A stretch of DNA of 64,000 nucleotides from Clostridia bacterium (GCA_017428525.1 JAFRQQ010000013.1:1-64000); one strand, 5' to 3'; shown: positions 1 through 8,683, counted from the stretch's first letter. Translations and numbers: made by a program. Notes: generated by a model not told the origin, from the sequence alone.

Positions 1-131
1 AAGTATGCCATGTGCGGCTTTTCCTTTTTCTGAACAATTTCTGCTCCCGCAAAACTGTCCCATCGAAAAGAGATGCAATTTGCGTGCAATTGCGGATTTC
101 TTCGGCGCAGGGATACTTGACGTATCTCAAG
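1..131. repeat. Partial dispersed palindromic repeat at left edge
   Basis: Bases 1-246 hold no convincing gene. The segment opens with AAGTATGCC and a CGGC..TTCCTT block and ends with GCGCAGGGATACTTGACGTA followed by TCTCAAG at 105-131. The same order of blocks (AAGTAT, CGGC..TTCCTT, GCGCAGG.AATACTTGC.GTAT) appears at 63889-64000, so both window edges seem to lie in copies of one element. The match is by eye and imperfect. Nothing recognisable was seen at 132-246. Confidence 0.4.
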
Positions 132-246
132 CCGAATAATCAGCAAGTGTGCGTGAAAGGCGCTCTTTTCGACAACACTGGGTTACGAAACTCTGCCGAA
201 AGCGCACCGCCCGCAGGTCTCCCCGCAGGCGGTGTGATTGTTTTCA

Positions 247-795
247 TCAGGTTCCGGTCGCTTCCCCGAACAGCAGAATGCGAAAGGCGGCGGCCAGACG
301 CGCGAAGAACTCCCGGATCGCCGCCGTCACCCGCTGCAGGAACGTCGGCTCCTCCGCGGGCGGTTCCGGCTCCGGGGTCGACCCGTCGGGCACGGTCACG
401 CTGCAGCGCACGGTCAGAAGACCCGTCCCGCTTGCCGGGAAGACGGTGAGCGTGAAATCCTCGGGCGCGAGCGGCGCGCCGTTGACGGTCACGGCCACCG
501 GATCGGGCAGCGCCAGATCGGCGGGAAACTCCAGATAGAGCGTGAGCTCATAGGTCTCTCCCGCGCGGAACCGGCCGGTAAACGGCTGCCCGCCGCGCAA
601 GGCGGACAGCGCGCTGCCGTTTGCCTGCGGCGCATAGGAAAAGCCCGCCGGCGGGGTGAAAACGGCTTTGTCATCCGCCGCCGTCAGCCCCTCCAGCTCG
701 TTGGTTACCGTCAGCGCGATCGCCGCGTCCGCCGCGTGCGCAATGGGCACGCAGGTCAGCAGCAGGATCAGCGCGAGGGCAAGGATCCGTTTCAT
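247..795 (-). CDS. Small secreted protein with amphipathic C-terminal tail
   Basis: 182-residue exported protein of unknown function. The N-terminus MKRILALALILLLTC is a signal peptide, with likely cleavage after AHAADA. The middle (about 25-130) is beta-rich with no family I recognise. A Pro/Glu-rich hinge (about 135-148) leads to a C-terminal helix beginning PTFLQRV and containing REFFARL. That ending resembles the tails of the LRR protein, the repeat protein and the secreted hydrolase elsewhere in this window. The start has a GGAGGAG ribosome site 8 bases upstream. It overlaps the stop of the upstream DUF4342-like gene by 4 bases, so the two are probably translationally coupled. There is no LPxTG, SLH or cell-wall-binding domain. 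Export is well supported; any role is unknown. Confidence 0.75.
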   Translation of the reverse strand: MKRILALALILLLTCVPIAHAADAAIALTVTNELEGLTAADDKAVFTPPAGFSYAPQANGSALSALRGGQPFTGRFRAGETYELTLYLEFPADLALPDPVAVTVNGAPLAPEDFTLTVFPASGTGLLTVRCSVTVPDGSTPEPEPPAEEPTFLQRVTAAIREFFARLAAAFRILLFGEATGT

Positions 796-1241
796 TCGGC
801 GCTCTCCTCCGGCGCGTCCTCAACCGGCGGTTCCTCGACCGGCGCGTCCTCTGTGGGCGCGTCTTCGGTCGGAACATCGTCTGCGGATGCGTCCGTCTGC
901 GCCGAATTGAAGAATTCGCGCGCCTTGTCAAAGGCCGTTTCCTTCCAGGCTTCCATTTTCACGCCGATTTCGGTTTCGTTCAGGTTCAGCACCGTGCCGT
1001 CCTGCTTCTCGATTTCGATTTCGCAATCCAGACCGAAGGTGATCAGCGCCGTGGTCAGCACCGCGAAGGGCGCGGCGGTCAGGCCGATGACCGCGCCGAG
1101 AATGCCGGTATTCAGCGAGAGATTCAGCAGCGTTTCGCCCTTGCGTTTGAGCAGCACGCGCGAGGCGCTGCCGTCCTTGACGAGGGTCTTGATCGCTTCA
1201 ACGATCTGCTCCGCCTGCTGTTTGATATAGTTTTCGTCCAT
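792..1241 (-). CDS. DUF4342-like protein with acidic repeat tail
   Basis: 149 residues. The N-terminal 85 residues match the DUF4342 pattern: a short helix (EQIVEAIKTLVKDG), a basic beta strand (RVLLKRKGETLLNL), a Gly/Ala hydrophobic stretch (GAVIGLTAAPFAVLTTALI) and a closing strand (CEIEIEK). The function of that family is unknown, and many members sit near HTH or stress genes. The C-terminus is a run of acidic TEDAP/VEEPP repeats with no predicted fold. The start is set by AAGGAGG 8 bases upstream. It lies 53 bases after the HTH-lipase gene and overlaps the secreted protein downstream by 4 bases, suggesting one transcript. The hydrophobic stretch could be membrane-associated, but it is short and interrupted. 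Confidence 0.7.
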   Translation of the reverse strand: MDENYIKQQAEQIVEAIKTLVKDGSASRVLLKRKGETLLNLSLNTGILGAVIGLTAAPFAVLTTALITFGLDCEIEIEKQDGTVLNLNETEIGVKMEAWKETAFDKAREFFNSAQTDASADDVPTEDAPTEDAPVEEPPVEDAPEESAE

Positions 1242-1294
1242 GATGCAAACCTCCTTATTTAATAATACCTAATTCTTATGCGCCGGACCGTCGC

Positions 1295-3004
1295 TCAGCG
1301 TTTCAGCCCGTCGATCATTTCAAAGAGCGTGTCATAGAATTGGTGCGTCGGCTCCGCAGCGGCCTGCAGACCGATCACCGTGCCGTGGTCGCCGGAACGC
1401 GTGGGGGCCACATACCAGACGCCCGTTTCGAGCGCGGACCCGTCTTCGGGCAGATCGGCATGCGGATCGCCGGTCGGATACTGCGCGGAGACCACGCTGA
1501 CCAGGCCGTCGTTTTCCTGCCAGCTTTCGTCGATCACGATGCCGCCCGGCGTTGTGCCGGTGTAGGTGCCCATCGCGAGGGCCGTTGGCATCAGCACGGG
1601 AAGCGTGCCGGTCAGCGGCACCTGCCCGCCCAGCAGCGCGCCCTTGCGGGTGGTGGTGTAGGCATAGGAGAAATAGTAGATTCCCTTTGCCGTGCCGATG
1701 CGCGCATTCAGCGCCGCCGCGCCGTCCGGCGAAAGATCATAGGCGACGTTGTCGTTGCCGGAGGACGTGACGATGTCATAGGCCTCCTGCAGTGAAACGG
1801 GACCGGTAATGCCGAATTGATCGAGCATGAAATCATAGGTCTCATCCACGGGCGCGGCAAGACCCCCGACGGCATAAACGACAGACGCAAGCAGCTCCGT
1901 GGCGCTGCCGAGCGTGAGCAGGCCGCCGGCCTCGTCGAGAATGCAGGTCAGGGAGGAGCCGTTGTGCGGCGCGCAAAGCGCGGTCACGCTGCAGACCCAA
2001 TCGGCCTTGCCGCCCGTAAAGAGCGGCGAGGTTTCCTTGCCGGTCGTCTGCTGCTCAGCCGCGTCGCCGTGTGCGAGCAGCGCCGCGAGCAGGCGCACGG
2101 TCGCGCCGCCGAAGCTGTGGCCGACCAGATTGATTTTCACGCGCTGGCCGCCGTTGATTCTCTCGCCCCACTGCGGCACGCGCGCTTCGGTATAAGTGCG
2201 GCCGAAGCGGGCGTGATTGTGCGTCTTTGCGTGCGCCGCGCCGTAATCGACCGTGGTGCCGGTCAGCTGGGCATAAAGCTCGCAGGCGCGGTCCCAGGCG
2301 CTGGAAAAGGGGCCGACCGTCGCCTCCGTGACCGTGTAGCCCTCCTGCGTCAGGTACTCTGCAAGGCTGCCGGTGCCGGCGCCCCAATAGGGCAGCTTCG
2401 CGTTGATGCCGACGCCGTCACCCCAGCCGCCCATGCCGGAGACGAGCACATAGGGATATTGCACCTTCCCGCCGTTGAGCGCCCACCAGGCCTCGCGCAC
2501 GCCGCCGAAATACACCGGCACGGCAATCGCCGCGATCACGAGCGCGGCCGCGAGCACTGCCGCGATCACCCGGCGAATCCGTTTGCCTTTGCCCGGCGCG
2601 GGCGTTTGCGCCTGCAGGGGCGGCACGGGGGAAGCTTCCGGCGGTTCCGGCTCCTGCGCCGTAAAGTCTGCATCTTCTTCGAGATAATCTTCCGCAGCTT
2701 CCTGCGCTGCTTCATCAACAGATTCTTCCGCGAGCGGCGCTTCTGCCGATGTTTCCGGCGTTTCTTCTTCCGGCGTCTCCTTGAGCAGCGCGTCCGTGGA
2801 AACGCCGAACAGGGCGCTCATGGCAAGCACCTTGTCGAGATCCGGCATCACGCCGCCGCTCTCCCATTTGGAAACGGACTGGCGGGAAACGCCGAGCTGC
2901 TCCGCAAGCGCCTCCTGCGAAAGGCCGGCCTGTTTTCTGTATTGCGCGATGCGCGCACCGATTGTCACACGTCTCATCCTTTCTGCGTTCGGATTCGATT
3001 GCAT
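1295..3004 (-). CDS. XRE-type HTH / transmembrane / extracellular lipase fusion
   Basis: 569 residues from the ATG at 3004; a TTG at 3031 or an ATG at 2977 are alternatives. Residues 13-72 are an XRE helix-turn-helix (IGARIAQYRKQAGLSQEALA). An acidic/Pro linker (75-138), a basic KGKRIRR stop and one membrane helix (146-166) follow. Residues 183-569 align with the Geobacillus/Staphylococcus lipase family I.5: SGMGGWGDG oxyanion region, GPFSSAWDRACE, VDYGAAHAKTHNHARFGRTY, nucleophile elbow GHSFGG (Ser297), ENDGLVS with the catalytic Asp, and GDHGTVIG with the catalytic His. The expected topology puts the HTH inside and the lipase outside. It could be a membrane-tethered regulator that senses lipid through its lipase domain, or a lipase that controls its own operon. 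Lipase homology is strong; signalling is inference. Confidence 0.85.
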   Translation of the reverse strand: MQSNPNAERMRRVTIGARIAQYRKQAGLSQEALAEQLGVSRQSVSKWESGGVMPDLDKVLAMSALFGVSTDALLKETPEEETPETSAEAPLAEESVDEAAQEAAEDYLEEDADFTAQEPEPPEASPVPPLQAQTPAPGKGKRIRRVIAAVLAAALVIAAIAVPVYFGGVREAWWALNGGKVQYPYVLVSGMGGWGDGVGINAKLPYWGAGTGSLAEYLTQEGYTVTEATVGPFSSAWDRACELYAQLTGTTVDYGAAHAKTHNHARFGRTYTEARVPQWGERINGGQRVKINLVGHSFGGATVRLLAALLAHGDAAEQQTTGKETSPLFTGGKADWVCSVTALCAPHNGSSLTCILDEAGGLLTLGSATELLASVVYAVGGLAAPVDETYDFMLDQFGITGPVSLQEAYDIVTSSGNDNVAYDLSPDGAAALNARIGTAKGIYYFSYAYTTTRKGALLGGQVPLTGTLPVLMPTALAMGTYTGTTPGGIVIDESWQENDGLVSVVSAQYPTGDPHADLPEDGSALETGVWYVAPTRSGDHGTVIGLQAAAEPTHQFYDTLFEMIDGLKR

Positions 3005-3095
3005 TCTATCGCTTTTTCCCCTCAAACGCAACCAACGCCGCTTGACATCCCCGTTTTTTTCGCCCGGCGCCGCCTGTACCGGCGCGTCAAGCGGA

Positions 3096-3122
3096 AAGCC
3101 GCCCTGCGCGGCAGAGCGGCTT
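3096..3122 (-). terminator. Stem-loop downstream of YhhN operon
   Basis: A 12-bp stem (AAGCCGCCCTGC / GCAGAGCGGCTT, one wobble pair) with a 3-base loop follows the end of the minus-strand YhhN gene. It is not followed by a clear T-run on that strand, so it may be a weak terminator or an mRNA-stabilising hairpin. Confidence 0.35.
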
Positions 3123-3150
3123 GCATCCCGTGCAGACCGCCAACCCGACG

Positions 3151-3837
3151 TTACATCAGCGCAACGCTCATGGCCAGCAGGATCTGCGCGGGGTAATAGG
3201 TGGAAAGTTCAACTGTCACAAACGCGTTCTTGCGCTTGACCGGTGTAAAGTAGACGATACCCAGGCAGGTGTCGCTCAGGATAAACAGGAGCGAACCGAC
3301 GAAGGCCGCGAGCGCCGCGGGCGAAATCTCTTTGATGACCGCGTATCCCGTGATCGCCACTTTGAAAACCAGCAGCGCGTAGTAGACGCACAGCAGCGGC
3401 AGGAGCTTGCCGTCCACCTTCATATGGAAGGCTTTGATGATGATATAGGCCGCCGCGCCGCCGGCCACGCCGAACGCTACGGTCACGAGGTGGAACGGGA
3501 ATTCATGCAGGAACGCAACAATATAGAAGATATGACCGATCAGAAAATAGAAGGTGCCGATCGGGATGAGCTTGCTGCGGAATTTCGGCGCGATCTCCTT
3601 GATGCCGAGCAGCACGTCGCCGCAGAAGCCGAACATCAGCGCAAAGCAGACCAGGCAGAAATACAGCGTATTCTTCGGGCTGGCCGTGTAGCCGACGATC
3701 GCCACGGCGATGAAGCCGAAGCTGGCCATGAATTTGCAGACCATGCCCTCAAACGAGCGGTTTTTCCTGCGAAACAGCACGCAGGCCACCGCAAAGGCAA
3801 CGGTCACAGCCGCCAACACATAACACAACGGCGTCAT
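3151..3837 (-). CDS. YhhN/TMEM86-family membrane protein
   Basis: 228 residues with about eight hydrophobic helices and almost no soluble part. The motif pattern is that of the YhhN family: GDVLLGI after the third helix, HIFYIVAF, and the C-terminal GSLLFILSDTCLGI and STYYPAQILLAMS. Mammalian members (TMEM86) are lysoplasmalogenases, and acidic residues in the GDVLL and SD motifs are part of the conserved core. Bacterial activity is less clear, although Clostridia do make plasmalogens, so ether-lipid turnover is plausible. It is the last gene of the VTT-galK-M42-M42-GNAT operon and overlaps the GNAT gene by 4 bases. Confidence 0.85.
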   Translation of the reverse strand: MTPLCYVLAAVTVAFAVACVLFRRKNRSFEGMVCKFMASFGFIAVAIVGYTASPKNTLYFCLVCFALMFGFCGDVLLGIKEIAPKFRSKLIPIGTFYFLIGHIFYIVAFLHEFPFHLVTVAFGVAGGAAAYIIIKAFHMKVDGKLLPLLCVYYALLVFKVAITGYAVIKEISPAALAAFVGSLLFILSDTCLGIVYFTPVKRKNAFVTVELSTYYPAQILLAMSVALM

Positions 3838-4592
3838 TGATTTTCTCCTCTCTTCTCCGCGGCCGGTCGCGTCTGCGCCCAGCGTCCCGCGGAAACAAAC
3901 CCCATTTTTTCATAAAACGGCAGCAGGCCGTCGTTGCGGCAGAACAGATACGCCGCGCGCCCCTGCGCATCCTGCGCCAGGTGCGTGACCAGCCGCGATG
4001 CATAGCCGCGCCCGCGCGAAGCAGGATCGGTCACGACCGCGCCGAGCAGCAGACTCTTTTCCCCGATGAACAGCCGGAACGCGCAGGCGTCCAGCTGCGT
4101 ATGCGCAAACACCGCGTAGGACGCCGTGCCGTGCTGCAGCCGCGCGCCGACGTCGGCGGCAAAGGCTTCAAACGAACCGGCGGGAAACTGCGCCGCGCAG
4201 AGCAGCGCGTGGATCGCCCGCAGGTCATAGTCCGTGCGGATTTCCGGGTCCGGCGGCACGGGTCCGCCGCGATAAACAACCATGTAAGAGCCGTCCGTTT
4301 CCGGCAGTCCCAGCGCCGCGAGCATTTCTGCGTCGGCCAGCAGCGTTTCATAGCCGACCGACTGCACAAAGAGCCGCAGCTCCTCATAATCCGTCTGCGC
4401 CGTGCAGCAGAGCGTCATCGCGCCGTCGAGCCGGCTGACCGCCGCCGTCGGCGTTCCCTCCACGGTCTGCACCCAGAACTGCAGGAACGGGCGATTCGCG
4501 CCGTAGGCGGCAAACAGCGCCGTGATGCGCGCGGCAAACGGATCGGCGGGCAGAAAGGCCAGCGCCGCCTGCGATTCGCAAAGCGTCAGCAT
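3834..4592 (-). CDS. GNAT-family N-acetyltransferase
   Basis: 252 residues. The C-terminal half (about 165-240) is a GNAT acetyl-CoA fold: a beta strand LLLGAVVTDPA, the pyrophosphate-binding signature SRGRGYASRLVTHL (R/Q-x-x-G-x-G/A type) and the final YLFCRNDGLLPFYEKMGF element. The first 110 residues form a second, degenerate acetyltransferase-like half, as in many two-lobed GNAT proteins. The substrate cannot be read from the sequence. It is encoded between an M42 peptidase (7-base overlap) and the YhhN gene (4-base overlap), so it is co-translated with both. A peptide- or amino-acid-modifying role would fit the neighbours but is only a guess. Confidence 0.85.
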   Translation of the reverse strand: MLTLCESQAALAFLPADPFAARITALFAAYGANRPFLQFWVQTVEGTPTAAVSRLDGAMTLCCTAQTDYEELRLFVQSVGYETLLADAEMLAALGLPETDGSYMVVYRGGPVPPDPEIRTDYDLRAIHALLCAAQFPAGSFEAFAADVGARLQHGTASYAVFAHTQLDACAFRLFIGEKSLLLGAVVTDPASRGRGYASRLVTHLAQDAQGRAAYLFCRNDGLLPFYEKMGFVSAGRWAQTRPAAEKRGENQ

Positions 4593-5608
4593 CCGGCCAG
4601 CTCCGCCGCCATGGCCGCCGTCAGGCGCGCAACAGCGTCGATATCGCTCTGCTTCATCACGCAGCTGGGCGAATGCAGATAGCGGCAGGGCACGGAAATG
4701 GCCAGCGTGCGCACGCCGCCGCGGCTTTTATGGATCGCGCCGGCATTGTTGCCGCCGGCGACCATCGATTTGGTCTGGCAGGGAATCCCCTGCGCCTTTG
4801 CAACTTCAAACGCGCGGTCAAACAGCGCGCGGTCATAGAGCGTGCTGCGGTCCATGAAGGACACCACGGCGCCATCGCCGCACACGCACACGCGTTTTTC
4901 ATCCTGCACGCCGCTGATATCCGCCGCCGTGGTCGTTTCCACCACGATCGCGTAATCCGGCGCGACGGAGAAGGCCGCCGCCTGCGCGCCGCGCAGACCG
5001 ATCTCCTCCTGCACGCTGAATGAGAACCGGCAGTCATAGGGCAATTCACTGCGGATCATCTGCAGCAGAATCGCGCAGCCGACCCGATCGTCGAGCGCCT
5101 TGCCCATGAGCATGCCGTCGCCGAACGCCGTCACTTCACTGCGGAACCAGGCCACATCGCCCGGGCGCACGAGCGCCGCCGCTTCTTCGCGGCCGGACGC
5201 GCCGATATCGATATACAGCTGCTCCATCGGCGGAACGATGCCTTCCTCGTCCTCCTTGAGCAGATGGACGGGCTTGACGCCGATCGCGCCGACCGTGCCC
5301 TGCGCGCCCACGCAGACCGTGCGGCCGAAGAGCACGCGCGGATCGATGCCGCCCACCGGCGCAAAGCGCAGGAAGCCGTCGCCGTCGATCGAGGTGATGA
5401 TCAGCCCGACTTCGTCCATATGCGCGTCGAGCAGCACTTTATTCTTTGCGGGCGCAGCGCCCTTTTTGAAAACGATCAGATTGCCGAGCGGGTCGGTCTC
5501 CCAGCTGTCCGCATAGCCGCGGATCTGCGCGATGAGATATTCCCGCACCGCCGATTCCCGGCCGGAAACGCCGGGCTGAGCGCCGAGCGCGCGAATGGTG
5601 TCAAGCAT
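4586..5608 (-). CDS. M42-family metallopeptidase (second of a tandem pair)
   Basis: 340 residues, the usual length for M42 (glutamyl aminopeptidase/PepA/YsdC/FrvX) enzymes. Metal and catalytic motifs are complete: DAHMDEVGLII near 65, ALDDRVGCAI with the bridging Asp, SVQEEIGLRGA with the catalytic Glu pair, VETTTAADISG, and the closing PCRYLHSPSCV with the last metal His. These cytosolic enzymes form large tetrahedral or dodecameric shells and remove N-terminal residues from short peptides. The start overlaps the end of the other M42 gene by 8 bases, with a GGAAGGGGG ribosome site inside it. The pair is about 30-35% identical by eye and likely differs in substrate preference, or forms a mixed particle. 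Confidence 0.93.
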   Translation of the reverse strand: MLDTIRALGAQPGVSGRESAVREYLIAQIRGYADSWETDPLGNLIVFKKGAAPAKNKVLLDAHMDEVGLIITSIDGDGFLRFAPVGGIDPRVLFGRTVCVGAQGTVGAIGVKPVHLLKEDEEGIVPPMEQLYIDIGASGREEAAALVRPGDVAWFRSEVTAFGDGMLMGKALDDRVGCAILLQMIRSELPYDCRFSFSVQEEIGLRGAQAAAFSVAPDYAIVVETTTAADISGVQDEKRVCVCGDGAVVSFMDRSTLYDRALFDRAFEVAKAQGIPCQTKSMVAGGNNAGAIHKSRGGVRTLAISVPCRYLHSPSCVMKQSDIDAVARLTAAMAAELAGC

Positions 5609-6632
5609 CTGCGCCGCCCCCTTCCGCGATATACGCCGCCATCAGGCGGGCCGACGCCTCGAGATCCGCCAGATCGGCGATCTCGCAGGCGGTATGCATA
5701 TTCCGCAGCGGCACGGAGAGCAGCGCTGTGCGCACGCCGCCGCGGGAAACCTGGATGTGGTCGCAGTTTGTGCCGGTGCGCCCGCCCATGACCTCGGGCT
5801 GCGCCGCGATCTCTTTTTCTTCCGCAAGCGCGGACAGCCGCCGGCTCATTTCATAATCGAGCGACGGCGCATAGCCGATCATCGTGCCGCCGCCGAGCGC
5901 GGCATATTTTTCTTTATCAATGCCCGGGGCAGAAGCAAAGCTGACGTCGCAGGCGATCGCCTGCGCAGGCCGCAGCGTGAACGTCGCCGTCTGCGCGCCG
6001 CCGCCGCCGGTTTCCTCCTGCACGGAGAACTGCACGGCCAGCCGCAAGGGATGCGCAACGCCGCGCAGCAGCTGCAGACAGCGCAGAATCACGGCCACGC
6101 CCGCGCGGTCGTCGATGGCCGGCGCACAGACGCGGCTGCCGCACAGATGCACATAGTCGCCGTTGAAGGTCACGCGGTCGCCCGGCGAGACAAGCTGCTG
6201 CGCCGCCGCCTGGGACAGACCGATATCAATGGCCAGATCGTCGATTTCCGCGCGCTTTTTCTCGTCGCCGCCGCGCAGATGGGGCGGGGTGGAAATGATC
6301 ACGCCGGGCAGCGCTTCCCGCCCGTGCACGGTCACCTGCGCCGCCGCGAGCACGCGCGCATCCGCGCCGCCGCAGCGGGAGAATTTCAGAAAGCCCTGCG
6401 CGTCCACGGCCGTGACAACCAGACCGATCTGGTCGATATGCGCGTCGAGCAGCAGGGTCTCCCCTTCCGCTTCAGCCACGCCCGTCACGCTGCCGAGCGC
6501 ATCGATCTGCACCGGCATGTCCTTTGCGAGCAGGGACGCCGCGACCGCCGCCGCGCTGCCTTCGCAGCCGGAGACGCCCGGCGCGGCGCACAGCGCCTGC
6601 AGCAGCGCATCGATTTCGGGATAGTTGCTCAT
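5601..6632 (-). CDS. M42-family metallopeptidase (first of a tandem pair)
   Basis: 343 residues of the same family as the following gene. Motifs: DAHIDQIGLVVTAV (metal His and Asp kept, with Gln instead of the usual Glu after Asp), PAIDDRAGVAVIL, SVQEETGGGGA with the catalytic Glu pair, and PLRNMHTACEI with the terminal metal His. All metal ligands therefore seem intact. The GGGG insert in the QEET loop is unusual and could reshape the substrate pocket. The start codon is preceded by AAAGGAA. It lies 16 bases after galactokinase and overlaps the second M42 gene by 8 bases. A cytosolic aminopeptidase role is well supported; specificity is not. Confidence 0.92.
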   Translation of the reverse strand: MSNYPEIDALLQALCAAPGVSGCEGSAAAVAASLLAKDMPVQIDALGSVTGVAEAEGETLLLDAHIDQIGLVVTAVDAQGFLKFSRCGGADARVLAAAQVTVHGREALPGVIISTPPHLRGGDEKKRAEIDDLAIDIGLSQAAAQQLVSPGDRVTFNGDYVHLCGSRVCAPAIDDRAGVAVILRCLQLLRGVAHPLRLAVQFSVQEETGGGGAQTATFTLRPAQAIACDVSFASAPGIDKEKYAALGGGTMIGYAPSLDYEMSRRLSALAEEKEIAAQPEVMGGRTGTNCDHIQVSRGGVRTALLSVPLRNMHTACEIADLADLEASARLMAAYIAEGGGADA

Positions 6633-6648
6633 AGCGTTTCCTTTCCGC

Positions 6649-7929
6649 TCAAAGCACGGCCGTGCCGCCTACGGGACGGATCTGCAGCACGTGGCAGGCC
6701 TTTTCGCCGAAGACGGCGGTCATTTCCGCTTTGAATGCGTCCTGCAGCTCGAGCGGCACAAAGGCCTGGATCGTGCCCGCAAAGCCGCCGCCGTGCACGC
6801 GCCACGCGCCCTTGCCCGCGAGCAGCTCCGCGCACAGCGCGAGCGCCACGCTCACCGGCTGGGACGTCGGGGCTTTCGGCGTGAACACATTCTGATTATA
6901 CATATAAGAAGAATAGCCGCTCTCGATCACGAGCTGCTTGAACGCGTCGAAATCGCCGGCCTTCAGCGCGGCCGCCTGCCGCTCCACGCGCTCATTCTCA
7001 CGGAAGAAATGCAGTCCGCGCAGCACGGCGCGGTCGCCGGCCGCCTTGCGCACGGCAGGAATCTGCGCCTTGAAGTCCGCCGGCTCCACCTCGCGCAGCA
7101 CGGATTTGCCGAAGACCTGCGCGGCCGCTTCCATTTCGCGGCGCACGGCGGCGTAATCGTCGGTCAGGTCCGCGTGCGTGCCGCCGGTGTCGACGATGCA
7201 AAGCGCGTGGCCGCAGGCGGCGAAATCAAACGGCACCTTTTCGATGAACGGCGCAGCGGGATCGCGGAAATCGATCTCCACAAAGCCGCCCACGGAGCAG
7301 GCCATCTGATCCATCAGGCCGCAGGGCTTGCCGAAATAGACGTTTTCGGCGTACTGCGCGATCTGCGCGATCTCCACGGGATCGACCTTGCCGTCGTTAT
7401 ATAAATGGTTGAGCATCGTGCCGATCAGCACCTCGAACGCGGCGGAGGAGGACAGGCCGGAGCCGGAAAGCACGTTGGACGCGGTCGCGGCGTCGAAGCC
7501 GCCCACGTTGTAGCCGCGCGCGCGGAAGGCCGCGCACACGCCGCGCACGAGCGAAGCGGAATGCCCGGTTTCATTGTCATGCACGCGCAGGTCGGAAAGC
7601 TCCGTCACATCCATGCGGTAGCCCTCGGACTTGATGCGCACGATATTTACATCATTTCTGCCCGCAACGGCGATCGCATCCAGATTGACGCCCGCCGCGA
7701 GGACTTTGCCGTGATTGTGGTCGGTGTGGTTGCCGCAGACCTCGGTGCGCCCGGGCGCGGAGAATACGCCGACCGCGCGGCCTGCGCCGTACAGGCGCTC
7801 AAAGGTCTCCGCCACGCGCAGATAGCGCGCCTTCTGGGCCTCCACAGCCGCAGGCGAATAGAGCGTCGCGAGCGCGGCGTCGCAGGCGTTGCCCGCAAGT
7901 GCAGATTTAAGCTCCGTTGTCAGCATCAT
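6649..7929 (-). CDS. galK: Galactokinase
   Basis: 426 residues of the GHMP kinase superfamily. The galactokinase signature lies near 63-78 (PGRTEVCGNHTDHNHG), the ATP-binding GHMP loop follows (VLSGSGLSSSAAFE), then CGLMDQMACSVGG and the C-terminal WRVHGGGFAGTIQA motif. It phosphorylates galactose at C1 with ATP, the first step of the Leloir pathway in the cytosol. It is slightly longer than typical GalK (about 390), mainly at the N-terminus. The start overlaps the end of the VTT membrane protein gene by 23 bases, and an AAAGGAA site lies inside that gene. No galT or galE is nearby. The family also contains N-acetylgalactosamine kinases, so the exact sugar is not proven. Confidence 0.9.
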   Translation of the reverse strand: MMLTTELKSALAGNACDAALATLYSPAAVEAQKARYLRVAETFERLYGAGRAVGVFSAPGRTEVCGNHTDHNHGKVLAAGVNLDAIAVAGRNDVNIVRIKSEGYRMDVTELSDLRVHDNETGHSASLVRGVCAAFRARGYNVGGFDAATASNVLSGSGLSSSAAFEVLIGTMLNHLYNDGKVDPVEIAQIAQYAENVYFGKPCGLMDQMACSVGGFVEIDFRDPAAPFIEKVPFDFAACGHALCIVDTGGTHADLTDDYAAVRREMEAAAQVFGKSVLREVEPADFKAQIPAVRKAAGDRAVLRGLHFFRENERVERQAAALKAGDFDAFKQLVIESGYSSYMYNQNVFTPKAPTSQPVSVALALCAELLAGKGAWRVHGGGFAGTIQAFVPLELQDAFKAEMTAVFGEKACHVLQIRPVGGTAVL

Positions 7930-8683
7930 TTTTCGGATTCCTTTCTTTTCGGTTTTTATTGTGCTTGTTGATCTGCTCGACCGTGACCCAGACGCCGTTG
8001 ACCGAAAGCAGCGAGATGCCGCTGATGAAGGCGATCACCGCCAGCGGCACAAGGAAGCCCGGCGAGAGCGGATCAAACAGGTTGCGGCCCACGATGGTGA
8101 AGGAAATCAGGCGCGGCAGCAGGCCGAGGATCGAAAGCAACAGATAGTGCCAGAAGCTGAAATTCAGCGAACCGTAGATTTTGGACACGCTGTTGATCGG
8201 CACGAAGGGGATCAGCCGCAGCGCGGCGAGCAGCATCGGATTGCCGCTGCCGTCATGCTCCACCAGATCGGCCAGCGTCTCCCACCGGCGCAGGAAGCGC
8301 CAGGAATAGCCCGGGCCGAAACGCTTGCCCCAGAAATACTGCGTGGCCAGCAGCATGGAAATGCCCGCAAGGTTCACGGGAATGGCCATATACATCGGCA
8401 GCACGACGCCGGTCAGGAAGCAGACGGAGGAAAGCGGATACGGGATGAAGTTCTTGAGCAGGAACACAAACAGGATCACCATCACAAACAGCCAGGGCTG
8501 CCGGATCTCCGTGATCCAGGCCTCGAGCCGGATCAGGGATTCGCGCGCCTGGGTGTACCAGCCCCAGAGGTCGTCATACTGCAGCGTAAACAGCAGCACG
8601 AAGATGGCCAGCGAGAAGGCCAAAAGCGACAGACCCACAAAGAGCAGTATTTTTTTCGGGTTTCCGTTCTTGCGTTTCTTCAT
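7907..8683 (-). CDS. VTT-domain (TVP38/TMEM64, DedA-like) membrane protein
   Basis: 258 residues from the ATG chosen for its GGGAGGTG site six bases upstream; a TTG start 45 bases earlier is possible but poorly supported. There are about six membrane helices. The VTT/SNARE-associated core is visible: NFIPYPLSSVCFLTGVVLP, followed by AALRLIPFVPINSVSKIYG and the amphipathic re-entrant segment FSFWHYLLLSILGLLPR. Family members act in lipid scrambling or flipping and in membrane homeostasis, including undecaprenyl-phosphate recycling in the related DedA group. It is the first gene of the operon, with a TTGACC-TAAAAT promoter at 8735-8763. The C-terminal tail is rich in Lys/Asn. Confidence 0.88.
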   Translation of the reverse strand: MKKRKNGNPKKILLFVGLSLLAFSLAIFVLLFTLQYDDLWGWYTQARESLIRLEAWITEIRQPWLFVMVILFVFLLKNFIPYPLSSVCFLTGVVLPMYMAIPVNLAGISMLLATQYFWGKRFGPGYSWRFLRRWETLADLVEHDGSGNPMLLAALRLIPFVPINSVSKIYGSLNFSFWHYLLLSILGLLPRLISFTIVGRNLFDPLSPGFLVPLAVIAFISGISLLSVNGVWVTVEQINKHNKNRKERNPKNDADNGA

